Numbered from the stretch's first letter, positions 44,311-54,431 are shown. The stretch: 64,000 nt of DNA from Smallanthus sonchifolius (GCA_023525975.1 CM042040.1:54777486-54841485); one strand, 5' to 3'. Made by a program: numbers and translations. Notes: generated by a model not told the origin, from the letters alone.

Positions 44311-44577
44311 AGTAACTAGTTTCGATAGAACAACTTTTATCGAAACAACTAGTTTCGATAGGACAACTTCTATCGAAACAACTAGTTTCGATAGGACAAC
44401 TTTTATCGAAACAACTTGTTTCGATACTGAAAATTTCACAGGCAAGTTTCGATAACCACAGTTTCTATAGAGATAAGACAAAAATCTAGTTTCGATAGTA
44501 CCTTCTCCCGACAAAACGTAGACAAGAAGTTTCGATGATCAACAAAAATCAGAAACTGTCCCCAGTAGTTTCGATGC
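44311..44577 (-). repeat. TCGAAACTAGTTTCGA palindrome array in Cop-D leader
   Basis: Repeats of ACTAGTTTCGATAG and TATCGAAACAACTAGTTTCG; the unit of about 33 bases around GGACAACTTTTATCGAAACA is repeated three times (44330-44430), then looser copies follow. The matching word fills the LTR array and the pre-extra-ORF array of this element. Confidence 0.92.
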
Positions 44578-44876
44578 CTTCTTCTCCAAGCTCAGAAATA
44601 ATCCACTGATAATAAGCTCCAGAAATCAATAGTGCAGAAATGACAAACCAATCCAGCGAAAACCTTCGTCTAATACTCCTGATCACTAATCCAACCTCCG
44701 ATTCTGAAAATACGAGCAAAAACCCTTGGAAATCGATGAAACAGTAGCCTTCAATCAATAAACAGTACTTCCGAGAATAGATGTGCAAAAACCCAAAAAT
44801 AAGCTTCGAATACCCTTAGTAAACACCTAGAATCGATCAATAAACCTGATAACACTCAAAAACACTAGAGCATAAA
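44578..44876 (-). other. Cop-D leader, upstream part
   Basis: Untranslated leader between primer site and palindromes. Nothing else was recognised. Confidence 0.6.
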
Positions 44877-44888
44877 GATCTGATACCA
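44877..44888 (-). promoter_or_regulatory. Cop-D primer-binding site
   Basis: Minus-strand TGGTATCAGATC, two bases from the LTR end. One base differs from the tRNA-iMet site TGGTATCAGAGC of the other elements. Confidence 0.88.
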
Positions 44889-45156
44889 ATTGTAGGTCCA
44901 GATTTACTTGAAATCACTGATTTGATCAAATACACACACACAGGCGGAAACTGTGTGTATGGTGGTGAAACAGATGGTAGAGACAGGATCAGTGAAGATA
45001 ACAGGCTAACTTCACAATGAATCAACACAAAATGATATGAAAATATAAGAACACAGTGTAAAAACAACTGCAAAGTGTATTGATTCAAGAACAATGTGAA
45101 AGAGAAGGTTCAGGGTTACAGCCGCTACTCACACCCTAAACATTCTCAAACTAGGC

Positions 45157-45164
45157 TATTTATA
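45157..45164 (-). promoter_or_regulatory. TATA box in Cop-D LTR
   Basis: Minus-strand TATAAATA, 15 bases downstream of the palindrome array, the same layout as in Cop-A and Cop-C. Confidence 0.75.
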
Positions 45165-45179
45165 GTAGATGACAGGTAT

Positions 45180-45314
45180 TGAAACTATGTCTACCGAAAC
45201 TTCTAGTTTCGGTTAAACATTTACAAGTGATACTCAGACCTGTCGAAACTACTATCTATCGAAACTACTAGTTTCGATTGAACAAACCTCGATCGAAACT
45301 AAGTAGTTTCGATG
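45180..45314 (-). repeat. Palindrome array in Cop-D LTR
   Basis: Contains CGAAACTTCTAGTTTCGG, TCGAAACTACTAGTTTCGA and TCGAAACTAAGTAGTTTCGA plus half copies. It lies directly upstream of the TATA box in the reading direction. Confidence 0.92.
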
Positions 45315-45451
45315 GCCCAGACTTAACTAAATAAAACAGTAAATTATAGAAACTGAAATTACAATAATGAAATGACAGAAAGTAAACTAAGCTAACATTG
45401 TTCAAACATACAATAAATGACAACAGCTTATACATAAGATATGACTCTACA

Positions 45452-45520
45452 AAATGCGCTTTTAATGAAAATGAACCGTTATGAGATCCAACTATAGGAT
45501 GCCCGGGTTAGGGTCTTACA
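45452..45520 (+). repeat. Gyp-S: solo gypsy LTR, right end
   Basis: Sixty-nine bases ending GGGTTAGGGTCTTACA, followed by the TATCT duplication. Assigned to the same LTR as 29032-30446 because of the matching duplication and because removing 29032-45520 plus one TATCT leaves Cop-B gag in register. Confidence 0.75.
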
Positions 45521-45525
45521 TATCT
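45521..45525 (+). repeat. Gyp-S target-site duplication, right copy
   Basis: TATCT, identical to 29027-29031. Confidence 0.9.
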
Positions 45526-46589
45526 GCTTTGAACCAGACTCCATCCCTTCAAAAGAATTTCTACTAGTTCTCTTGATAAATCTCTTAGCACGATGCACCG
45601 CCATTGCCATGTGCCACTTGATATCCATCTCCTCCAGGTCATCAGGATGTATTTGATCAGCATCATCTTGAATCAGATTAGCAGGAGCAAGTTTTCCTGC
45701 CAACAGACAATTGTAACTACTCATGAAAACACTAAACAAAGCAACAGGCATTTCAACAATCTTGGCATCATTTAAGCTAAGTGATTTATTTTATTAAACA
45801 GATATAGCAGGAGCTGTTTGATTTGAAACAACAGACAAGTTTGGTGTGTATGCAGAGGACATACTGGAGAGTAAAGCATTCCCTTGAGAAATTAAGTGAT
45901 CTGTCTCTGATGAAAACCTCATCATTATTAGTTGATCATCCATCTCATATGACCTTAGGATGGGTATGAGTTCACTCAGAGGAGTTGTGTACATGTCCTT
46001 TGTTCTCTTGATAGTAGTGATGTTGAAACTCCAGTTCAATGGCAACGAGTTGAGCAATTTCTTGTTTATTTCGCCATAGGTCATTTCAATTCCAGCACGG
46101 TTCATTTCAGTCATCAGTGAGTGTACCTATTTATCTGTGCCTCTAGACTTTCACCTTTCACAAACTTGAACATGTTGAATTTTTGTCTCAACATGTTCTT
46201 TCGACTCTCTCTCTCATGTCTGCATTTCCTTCAAACCTCTCGACTAAAGCATCCCAAAGAGATTTTGCAGTTTTGAATTTCTTAAACCCTTGAGCAATTT
46301 CTGTAGACAAAGCCATAGTTAACCCTACATATGCTTTTTCGTCCTTTTCAATTTCAAGGATTTCTTCAGCCACATAGAGATCAGGATCCTTGGGAATAAA
46401 TTCATTCATCTCATTCCTGACCATAGGAATCTGGGGACCTTTTTCAATAGACTTCCAGATAGACAGATCCTTATATTAGTCAAAGTTCTCACAACGGTAC
46501 TTCCAATTATCAAAATCATTTGCATTTGTTAGACGTGGAGGTCTGCTTAAAGTACCAATCTCATTGTCCATGGAGTTAGTATCAGTCAT
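45526..46589 (-). pseudogene. gag: Cop-B gag N-terminal and core part
   Basis: UBN2-like Gag starting MTDTNSMDNEIGTLSRPPRL at 46589; the start was chosen because Cop-A3 has the same DNEIGT N-terminal block. Core motifs: FKKFKTAKSLWDALVERFEG, LLNSLPLNWSFNITTIKR, MDIKWHMAMAVHRAKRFIKR. Breaks: a TAA near 46476; a two-base shift in a (GA)n run near 46203-46211, probably slippage; and a TAA near 45794. It stops at the Gyp-S junction shortly before the zinc knuckle, which lies at 28830-29031. Confidence 0.88.
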
Positions 46590-46616
46590 GACTCAATAAC
46601 AGTTTTAACAGAAAAC

Positions 46617-47060
46617 TGCAAACTTAGATTTATGGCCACAAACTTCAACAATAACCGCAAACTTGGAGTGAACCGCAAACTTGGAATATAACCGCAAACT
46701 TGAAGTAGGAACCGCAAACTTGGATTCAACCGAAAACTTGGATTCAACCGCAAACTTGAAGTCTAACCGCAAAGTTGGATTCAGTCGCAAACTTAGGAAT
46801 AGCCGCAAACTTAGGCGCAAACTTAAGAATATTACCGTAAACTTACAGTTACCCGCACACTTGAAATAATGGTAAGATTTAAAACAAGGAAACCCCAAAC
46901 TTTCTAACCGCAAAGATGATGACCGCAAACTCTACAGCCGCAAACTTCATAAATCTACAAAACTTTCAGAAACGCAAACTTGCTGATTTTGAAATTAACA
47001 GCAAATTACTTTGATTTTCAGGCCAAATATCCACTGATTGGGCCGCAAACTTCAATAACA
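46617..47060 (-). repeat. CCGCAAACTTGGA repeat array in Cop-B leader
   Basis: About twenty copies of AACCGCAAACTTGGA and variants, spaced 14-20 bases at the dense end and more loosely further out. The half-word CCGCAWACTT is shared with the Cop-B LTR palindrome CGCATACTTGAAGTATGCG, but here copies are direct rather than palindromic. Confidence 0.9.
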
Positions 47061-47182
47061 GTGACGGAAACACAATTCTGAGTCCTGTCACTGTCTAGAA
47101 ACTCTTCAAAAAGCACAAGTTAGATTAACAAAAGCTAAAACAGTAACTTTGATACCTCACGAGTCAAAGAAATCCGTTGCAA

Positions 47183-47187
47183 GCTTC
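47183..47187 (+). repeat. Cop-C target-site duplication, left copy
   Basis: GCTTC directly before TGTTAGGAC, repeated at 55290-55294. Confidence 0.97.
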
Positions 47188-47300
47188 TGTTAGGACATAG
47201 ATTGAATGACAAAAGCTTTGTAATAGTTTAGGTCTTATTGTCTTTATGTTTTTATGTAATTGTTTAGTTTTATCTAAGTATAAGTACAAGTTCTGCTAGA

Positions 47301-47361
47301 GGCGAACTTGATAAGTTCGCCTAGTCTATTAGAGGCGAAATGGTTAAGTTCGCCTATTGCA
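47301..47361 (+). repeat. Palindrome array in Cop-C 5' LTR
   Basis: One full GCGAACTTGATAAGTTCGC and one hybrid copy (GGCGAAATGGTTAAGTTCGCC) that looks like a deletion between neighbouring copies. It ends 12 bases before the TATA box. Confidence 0.92.
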
Positions 47362-47372
47362 GAACATGTGTC

Positions 47373-47380
47373 TATAAATA
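47373..47380 (+). promoter_or_regulatory. TATA box in Cop-C 5' LTR
   Basis: TATAAATA, identical in the 3' LTR at 55073-55080, directly after the palindromes. Confidence 0.8.
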
Positions 47381-47591
47381 TAGAGTTTACAGAGTCTATT
47401 CAGTACGCGTGAATTAAACGATCAAGTATTCTGTAAACTCTGTTTGGTGATATAAAAGAGAAAGTTTATTTACCTGTTGTTTCTATTGTCGATTGTTATA
47501 CAAAACGTTAATACGGTAGGATTCCGCACTCCGTGTTAACGATACGTCCTGTCATGAGATCGATATGAGATGAGTCATGTGGACCTACAAG

Positions 47592-47603
47592 TGGTATCAG
47601 AGC
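47592..47603 (+). promoter_or_regulatory. Cop-C primer-binding site (tRNA-iMet)
   Basis: TGGTATCAGAGC two bases after the 5' LTR. Confidence 0.95.
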
Positions 47604-47908
47604 TTTTTCACGTGATTTGCGTTTGATTCTTGGTGATTAGAGACGTTTTTGTGTACAATTTGACAAGAAATTGAGCATTTTTGTATCCATGGAGTTTTCA
47701 AGTTCTTGAAGCTGATTTTACTGCTGAATTCATGGATTTGAAGTTGTTTTTGGTGAAATGTATCCGATAGAAGTGTTCTAATTCATAAAATACTAAATCC
47801 TACGGTTCAATTTCTTCAAATTCCATCTAATCTGTGAGAAATGATGATTTTTGGTGTTGTTTTTTCGTGTTTGGGTTAAAGTTCTTGCTGAGTTTGTTTC
47901 AGCTGTTG

Positions 47909-48096
47909 TAGGCGAACTTACTGAAAGTTGTTGCAGGCAAACTTAGCAAGTGAACTTATTAAGTTCGCTTCTCTCAGTTTAAGAGAACTTAATCAGTAGG
48001 CGAACTTACTGGATTTCATGGGTAAGCGAACTTTTCAAGTTCACTTGATATTAAATTCGCTTGTCTGGCTGAAGCGAACTTATTATCTTCGCCTAA
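47909..48096 (+). repeat. Palindrome word array in Cop-C leader
   Basis: Scattered copies of the GCGAACTTA half-word and imperfect palindromes such as GCGAACTTATTAAGTTCGC-like pairs. The array is cut at the deletion join to RT near 48096. Confidence 0.88.
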
Positions 48097-48656
48097 GGGA
48101 TAACAATTGGATAGAGGCCATGAAGGAAGAACTTGCTCAGTTTGCCAAACTTAAAGTTTGGAATCTTGTAGATCTTCCAAAGGGTGTGTATCCAATTGGT
48201 ACAAATTGGGTGTTTAAATGCAAGAAAGACGATCGAGGTGTTGTGGTGTGAAATAAGGCAAGATTAGTTGTACAAGGTTTCAATCAACAAGAGGGAATTG
48301 ATTACACCGAGGTTTATGCACCTGTTGCTAGGCTTGAAGCTATAAGGTTGTTTCTTGCTTTTGCTTCATACAAAGGGTTTAAGGTGTTTCAATTAGATGT
48401 AAAAAGTGTTTTCTTATATGGTAAAGTCAAGGAGGAAGTTTATGTTTGTCAGCCGCCGGGGTTTGAAGATCCAATTAATCCGTCCAAAGTTTTCAAGCTT
48501 GATAAAGCTCTCTATGGTCTTCATCAAGCTCCTCGAGCGTGGTATGAAACGTTGTCTACACATTTTCTAGAGAATGATTTTGTTCGTGGACATATTGACT
48601 CGACTTTATTCATTAAGAAAGCAGGGGAGAATACCTACTGGTACAGATATATGTAG
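48097..48656 (+). pseudogene. pol: Cop-C pol: reverse transcriptase, N-terminal part
   Basis: Begins at the deletion join with DNNWIEAMKEELAQF, the usual boundary before RT. Then PIGTNWVFKCKKDDRG, GIDYTEVYAPVARLEAIRLF, FQLDVKSVFLYGKVKEEVYV and LYGLHQAPRAWYETLS. A TGA at 48249-48251 (CGA to TGA type) and a one-base deletion near 48630, which leaves the YVDD catalytic motif in another frame, disable it. No start codon belongs to it; leader codons upstream are incidental. Confidence 0.9.
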
Positions 48657-49594
48657 ATGATATTATTTTTGGCTCTACAAATGAAGGGTTATACAAAGAG
48701 TTTGAGATTATTATGAAATCAAAGTTTGAGATGTCAGCTACGGGAGAGTTATCATTTTTCCTAGGTCTTCAAGTTAATCAGAAGGAAGATGGTTTATTTA
48801 TTCATCAGTCCAAGTATGTAAAGGACATCTTGAGCCGATTCAATATGGAGGACTGTACCCCATATGATACTCTGATTCTGGTAAACCATAAACTGAATTC
48901 TGACCCGGGTGGAAAAGAAGTTGATTGCCGAATCTACCGTGCAATGATTGGATCTCTCATGTACTTAACCGCTTCAAGGCCATATATAATGTTCGCTGTG
49001 TGTATTTGTTCCAGGTTCCAAGCAAAACCAAAAGAGTCTCATTTGATTGCAGTAAAAAGAATCTTTCGTTATCTAAAAGGAAAACAAAGATTGGGACTAT
49101 GGTTTCCTCATGGTTCTAACTTTGAATTCAATGCTTACACTGATTCTGATTTTGGTGGTTGTTGTTTGGACAGGAAATCTACTACAGGTGGTTTCCAGTT
49201 CTTGGGTAATCATCTAGTTTCCTGGCAATGCAAAAAGCAAACTACGGTCTCCATTTCAACATGCGAAGCAGAATACATTGCTGCTGCAAGTTGTTGTTCA
49301 CAGATCTTGTGGATCCAACAGCAATTAAGAGTCTACGGTTTGAATTTTACAGGAACCCCCATGTTTATTGATAATAATGCTACAATGTCTATTACAAATA
49401 ATCCTGTTAAGCACAGTAAAACAAAGCGCATTGAAATTAGATATCATTTTATTCGTGATTGTGCAGATAAGAAGTTAAATGAGCTGGTAAAGGTACATAG
49501 AGATGATAATTTTGCTGATCTTTTTACCAAGGCATTTGATCGTACCAGGTTTGAATTTCTGATCAAAATGATCGGTATGATCAATCCCGAATAA
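48657..49594 (+). pseudogene. pol: Cop-C pol: RT end and RNase H
   Basis: From IYVDDIIFGS (readable from about 48645) through KSKFEMSATGELSFFLGLQV, IYRAMIGSLMYLTASRP, YTDSDFGGCCLDRKSTTGG, STCEAEYIAAASCCSQILW, DNNATMSITNNPVKHSKTK and FADLFTKAFDRTRF to the end INPE. The stretch 48713-49594 is open and RNase H looks complete. Confidence 0.92.
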
Positions 49595-50844
49595 AAGTTT
49601 TTCAAAACAATTTTCATGGGAGATTTTGTTTTCAATTTCTTTTATTGCTTTATTACATTTCTGCATTTTAAATTTCAGTCAAAAATTGTTATTTATAAAA
49701 ATTCAAAAACAAAATGAAAAATATAAAATTGACATCATTTGAAGTTATATAAGATATGATAGTACATCAGTGAATAATTCATTACATATGACCTTAGTAG
49801 ACCTTTGATATATTATAGTTTAAAGTAATTTCATTTTATCTAAATTTCAAAGTCTGCATAAATGAGAAATGATAGTGTTTTGAATGCTCTAAACTTGATA
49901 ATATGTTTTAATTTGAATATGAGTTTGAAACTTGAATTGTCAATAGACTAGAAGCGTTTTTGAACCAATAGTAGTGTGAAAATTAAATATGATATGATTA
50001 CATCTGTGATTTGAATCCATTTTATGCATGAGTGTGTGTGTAAAAGATTATTATCAAATATAGAATATATGGTTTTAAGAATTTCATGAGACCAATATCA
50101 AATTATGTCTTTAGCACAATCTCTTTCAGTTCACTTCATTGCCCATGCCCCGAAAAACATACAATGTGTTGCTGAACTAAGATATGTTTCTAACAACATC
50201 TGTTAGAACATATTTTCACCCTTGGATCAGTTAGATACATCATCTATTCTGATTTCATTGAAATTTATCCAGATAATAGTTGGATCCTCCTACCTGAATC
50301 TATTGATTCTCATTATAAATCCAATTCATTAGAATCTTTCGATTCTGAATCATTCTGATTCTTATATCCTTTGGGATATGCAATTCTATACTTGTGCTAA
50401 TAGAGATAATTTCATCTTGGAGATTGATCTAATCTTTTAATAAACTGTGTATGTCTTGAAGATAATGCAAATTTAATTTCTGTTGGCATATATGTGGGGT
50501 ACACGATGTTTTTCATCTAAATGGTACTAACTCACATGAATTTGGAAGAAAAATGCTTATAGTTTCAAATCATATAATATTGACAATTTAAAAATTCATG
50601 CTTTGTATTGCAAATTCGGAATGAAAATTTGAGCATTTCATGACCTGATCTTGTTTACTTTGAAATTTATCGCATATCATTTCAAGTATTATTCAAATTT
50701 ATTGCAAAAGTTACATAAAATTGAAAAAGTATGAGTTACATAAGTATGAGTTTGATTGTTTCATATCATAGGTTACCCATAGTTGATAATAAACTGTGTG
50801 ATGAATTGCTCATATACTGATATGATCTTCTTGCTCATGATGTT
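49595..50844 (+). other. Cop-C post-pol spacer, first part
   Basis: AT-rich, non-coding. Its GAGACCAATATC and TTCACTTCATTGCCCATG stretch (50090-50150) corresponds to 8100-8160 of Cop-A1, so this spacer is conserved across families. Confidence 0.7.
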
Positions 50845-51005
50845 CATCCAAAAATATGTATTTTAGTTTGCTCATATAAAAACCAAAAATATGTGTTTTC
50901 AGTTTGCTCAGATAAAAACCAAAAATATGTGTTTTCAGTTTGCTCAGATAAAAACCAAAAATATGTGATTCCGTTTGTACAGATAAAATCCAAAAATATT
51001 TTGTT
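50845..51005 (+). repeat. 36-base tandem repeat in Cop-C spacer
   Basis: AGTTTGCTCAGATAAAAACC units begin at 50865, 50901 and 50937 (period 36), with decayed units on both sides. Confidence 0.92.
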
Positions 51006-51131
51006 TCTATCTTCCATGAAAATTTTATTTTTAAAATGTTTCGGGAATTGGATCGGATACTTGCTACAGATGGAAGTTCACAAGAATGTGTCGTGTTGAA
51101 AGTGAAGAATTTTCTTCAAAGGAAAAGGTTT

Positions 51132-51336
51132 GGAGCGAACTTAATATGTTCGCCTGGTTTTGAGTAAGCGAACTTAATATGTTCGCATGAGGCTTGTTAA
51201 GCGAACTTAACAAGTTTGCCTAATGGAGCGAACTTAATGGTGATTTAATATTGTGTTCAGATGAACTTATTCATTTATCTTATTCACTGTTAGAGCGAAC
51301 TTAAAGAGCGAACTTTCGGAATATTTAGCGAACTTG
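51132..51336 (+). repeat. Palindrome word array before Cop-C extra ORF
   Basis: About seven copies of GCGAACTTAATATGTTCGCC, GCGAACTTAACAAGTTTGCC and half-words. It is the counterpart of 8913-9035 in Cop-A1. I see no clear TATA box after it. Confidence 0.88.
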
Positions 51337-51415
51337 TGATTTCAGATCTAGGGTTTCTGATTTGAATTTTGTGTGTTTGTTTCTGCATCGGTTTTTGATT
51401 GCGAGTAATTCTAAG

Positions 51416-51882
51416 GTAATCTCAACAAATTTTATCCGTTAAATCGTCTGGATTTTGGTCTTTTACCTCTGTGTTCGTTCGGTTTGAAAGTTTTACGTTT
51501 TCTGAGATTTAAACAAATTTTCTGTATTAACACTTGAAATTGAAGCTTAATCTGGTGTCGTGAGTATTAATCGATAATATTGTTATGTTTTAATTGAGAA
51601 TTTATACATGATTTAGACATGTTTGTGATTCTGTGTGGAAGTTGTATCGACAGACTGGTTCAGGCGAACTTGTTCAAGCGAACTTGTTTAGGCGAACTTA
51701 TTATGTTCGCCTCTTGCAACACTAAACGAACTTAGTAAGTTCTCCTAAGGGCTCAGGAGTGTTTTGGACTTGTGATTTTTTTTTTGTTGAAATTTTTTTT
51801 TGTGTTAAAATTTTTTTGTGTTAAATTTTTTTTGTTTTGTTTGTTTTGATTACTAATGTGTTTTTGTCCTCTACATTTACAG
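51416..51882 (+). other. Candidate 5'-UTR intron of Cop-C extra ORF
   Basis: Donor-like TCTAAG|GTAATC and acceptor-like CTCTACATTTACAG, 467 bases apart, at the positions equivalent to Cop-A1. The second palindrome cluster (51659-51749) lies inside, also as in Cop-A1. Confidence 0.42.
51659..51749 (+). repeat. Second palindrome word cluster before Cop-C extra ORF
   Basis: AGGCGAACTTGTTCAAGCGAACTTG and AGGCGAACTTATTATGTTCGCC in an otherwise AT-rich stretch. Confidence 0.85.
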
Positions 51883-53079
51883 ATAGCTCGTCGTGTTGAG
51901 TACAAACATAATCAAATGGCGCTATTGGATCCGAATAAGTCTAAAGCTGTTAATTTTCAAGGAATTATCAATTTTCTAAATCGTTCAAGATTGCATGTGG
52001 CTTTATCTGCTAATCCGTATATCAGTTTACCGTATATTCAACAATTCTGGGATACCGTGCATCAAGATACGGATGTTGAACCTCACGTACTTCGTGCTAC
52101 AGTAAATAATACGGAGGTAGCTATTTCAGTGGAAACTATTCGTGTTGCATTGGCCTTAGGAGGTGTTGTTGACGATCCTATGTCATATCCTGGAACACTG
52201 ATAATGGGGTGTTTTCAGCGGATGGGTTACAGAGGAAGACCAAATGATACACAAGCAAGAAAAGGAGGTTTAGTTGGTGAATGGAGATATTTTATGCATG
52301 TGATCAAACAATGTCTGTCTCCAAGAAAGGCTGGTACTGATGGGTTGAAGAGTGCATTACAAGCTGCTATGGTTGCTTTGACACTCAACAAACGGTTTAA
52401 CTTTGCTTTATCTATCTACCGTGAGTTGGTCATGCAAATAAATCCTCTAGAAGGTCAAGGGTTCCTTATGTATCCTAGGTTCGTGCAAATGATTTTGAAT
52501 CATTTAATTCCGGATTTACCTCAGCATCCAATCCGTTTGACTTTGACTCCTATGTCAAAAAGGATCTTTACTGATTGTACTAAGGTGAAACAACAAAATG
52601 TTGCTCTAATTCTTGTTCCTACTCCTCTGTTTGGTCACATAATCAATCCTGATTATGTTGAGCCACCTAATGATAATTGGTTTCATCTTGAGGAGTTAGT
52701 ATAAGGACAAGTCCAGAATCAAGTTCCAATTCAACAACAAGTTCCTGACCAATAACAACAACAAGTTCCTGCTCAACAACAACAACAATTTCCTATTCCA
52801 CAAGAACAAGTTCAAATTCCTGTTAATGAACCAGTTCAAGAAGAGATTTCTCAAGATAATGATCAAGATTTGGGTATGAATATGGATGATTTTGATCATG
52901 AAGCTATGAACTCACCTATTCATGAAGCTGAAGGCAATGTTGAAGATACGAGTTCCGGTGATACTATATTACTTGATTCTGAAGCTACTGATACTGATTC
53001 GTCTAGAGATTTTAGCTCAGATCATTATGCAAGGTTCGGAATCCACCTTCTGGATCAGTTCTTGGTAAGAGAACTTTAA
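51856..53079 (+). pseudogene. Cop-C extra ORF, N-terminal part
   Basis: Homologue of the Cop-A1 extra ORF; function unknown. Core blocks: FQGIINFLNRSRLHVALSAN, YIQQFWDTVHQDT, WRYFMHVIKQCLSPRKAGTD, FNFALSIYRELVMQINPLEG, FLMYPRFVQMILN, LFGHIINPDYVEPP. After the acceptor the sequence reads ATAGCTCG where Cop-A1 has ATGGCTCG, so the old start codon may be lost; ATG at 51856 lies inside the candidate intron, and 51916 is the next in frame. Stops at 52702-52704 and 52753-52755 precede a Gln-rich tract. A frameshift near 53030 follows. Confidence 0.78.
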
Positions 53080-54431
53080 TAGATGAAAGTTCTGACTCGG
53101 ATAGTGATGCTATTCCAGTTCCTAAAGCTCAGAAGCTTATGTCTGCTTCTATTGCTGCTGCTCATTCATCTCAAGGTGTTGAGGATGCTAATTTTGTCGC
53201 TTCCTTATTGATTACACCTCCTGCTTCTAAACATACATCTCCAGTGCTTTCTCCACATGTTCCACACACATATGAAGCTGGTCCTTCAAAGCCGTCTGAT
53301 TCTGAAAGAATTACATTCCTTTAATCACAGGTGCTAGCCTTACAGACTCAAGTGGATACTCTTGTGTCTACTGATTCTCAGAGACAGTTGGTCCTTCAAG
53401 CTCAAGCTACACAGATTGCTGACATGCAGTTATTGGTGTCTAAACTTGTTGAGAGTCTTGACGCTCAGGGGGATTTAAGGCTACATGATACGTGTCATGC
53501 TGAATCAATTCAACGAAAAGATAATGATGACAATGATCCTAGTGATAATGTTGAGGGTGATCGTCAATACACTGACGTGAATCCAATTATCAAAGCTCAG
53601 GGGGAGTCGACATCACATACTTTTGAAGGAACCAAGCATGATTCTGGAGTGAATGAAGAAATATTATTATTGGAATTCTTTCAAGATTTTGAAGAAGAAG
53701 AAGCTGAGAAATTAGAATGTCTGGATGATATAGATGAGTTATTTGATGATGATGATGATGATGATGATGAAGATGTGTTGGATAATGAAGTTGAAGAAGG
53801 AGAGATTGTAGAGATTGAAATAGAAAAGAGTAAATCTAAGGTTACATATGAAGGAAGTGATGGTCTGAATGTTCCGTATAACTTCATCCAAGATGATGTT
53901 ATTCCTGAGTTTTCTTATGATGGAGTAACAGATTCTATGGACTCTGTTGAAGACATCACTACACCTGATGATACTGCTCAATCCAATATAGATTCTGATG
54001 TTGATAATACTCATGCTGTGTCTCCTAAGCCGAATAAAGAACCTGTGATGTATAGAAATACATGAATGACTAGAGAACAGTGGAGAGAAGTAGTTAACAG
54101 TTGGATGAAAGTACTACCAAAGTCACCTATACAACCTGCTCAGAAAGAAAGATATGTGAATAAAGAGAGGTGTATTAGAAAGATCATAAGTTGGTTTTAT
54201 GATGATGACACTAAGTTGTTTGCTCTTAAAAGATCTGATGGTGTTCAATACTTAAAGCCTAGGATCAAGTATTTCAATACCTTGCCAAGGTGTGAAATGA
54301 ATGGTATAGCTACGAAACCATTTATTAATAGATCAAAGTGTGGATTAGCCGATGTGATTGCCAATTTGATAAAGAGAGAAGGTGGATCAGGGAAGTATGA
54401 AAGGTTAAAACCACATAAGGGAAAAGAGTGA
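53080..54431 (+). pseudogene. Cop-C extra ORF, middle part
   Basis: Ser/Pro-rich, then a heptad-like segment (LALQTQVDTLVSTDSQRQL, ADMQLLVSKLVESLDAQ) and a very acidic run with a poly-Asp stretch encoded by GAT repeats (53735-53775). Next comes the conserved start of the C-terminal domain, KLFALKRSDGVQYLKPRIKY. In-frame stops at 53322-53324 and 54063-54065 interrupt it, and a frameshift near 54420 ends it. The overall plan (core, acidic middle, C-terminal domain) matches Cop-A1. Confidence 0.75.

Larger units (their letters stand above)
38241..44311 (-). repeat. Cop-D tandem body, copy 2 (about 6.07 kb)
   Basis: Second copy of 32130-38240. It is 40 bases shorter because of one replaced patch at about 43944-43968. 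The right end adjoins the leader palindromes and 5' LTR, so this is the copy next to the element promoter. Confidence 0.93.
30447..45451 (-). mobile_element. Cop-D: Sirevirus-like Ty1/copia element with tandemly doubled body, 3' end missing
   Basis: Minus-strand order: 5' LTR (44891-45451), primer site, leader with palindromes, gag-pol body copy 2 (38241-44311), gag-pol body copy 1 (32130-38240), spacer with repeats, and the start of an extra ORF (30447-30563). The 3' LTR and most of the extra ORF are gone. It sits in the Gyp-S LTR; the left junction is a truncation, so a true target duplication cannot be shown. Confidence 0.85.
44891..45451 (-). repeat. Cop-D 5' LTR (about 560 bp)
   Basis: On the + strand TGTAGGTCCAG to GACTCTACA. 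The inner end is fixed by the primer site. The outer end (45451) was chosen as the TACA after which the gypsy solo LTR end begins; it is less certain. No 3' partner exists in the window. Confidence 0.75.
47188..47589 (+). repeat. Cop-C 5' LTR (402 bp)
   Basis: TGTTAGGACATAG to GTGGACCTACA. It matches the 3' LTR closely but lacks about 41 bases containing one palindrome copy. Confidence 0.97.

Noticed and set aside
46605..46928. Open frame of 107 codons rich in FAVxSK repeats
   Set aside because: It is a translation of the CCGCAAACTT direct repeats in the Cop-B leader, not a protein.
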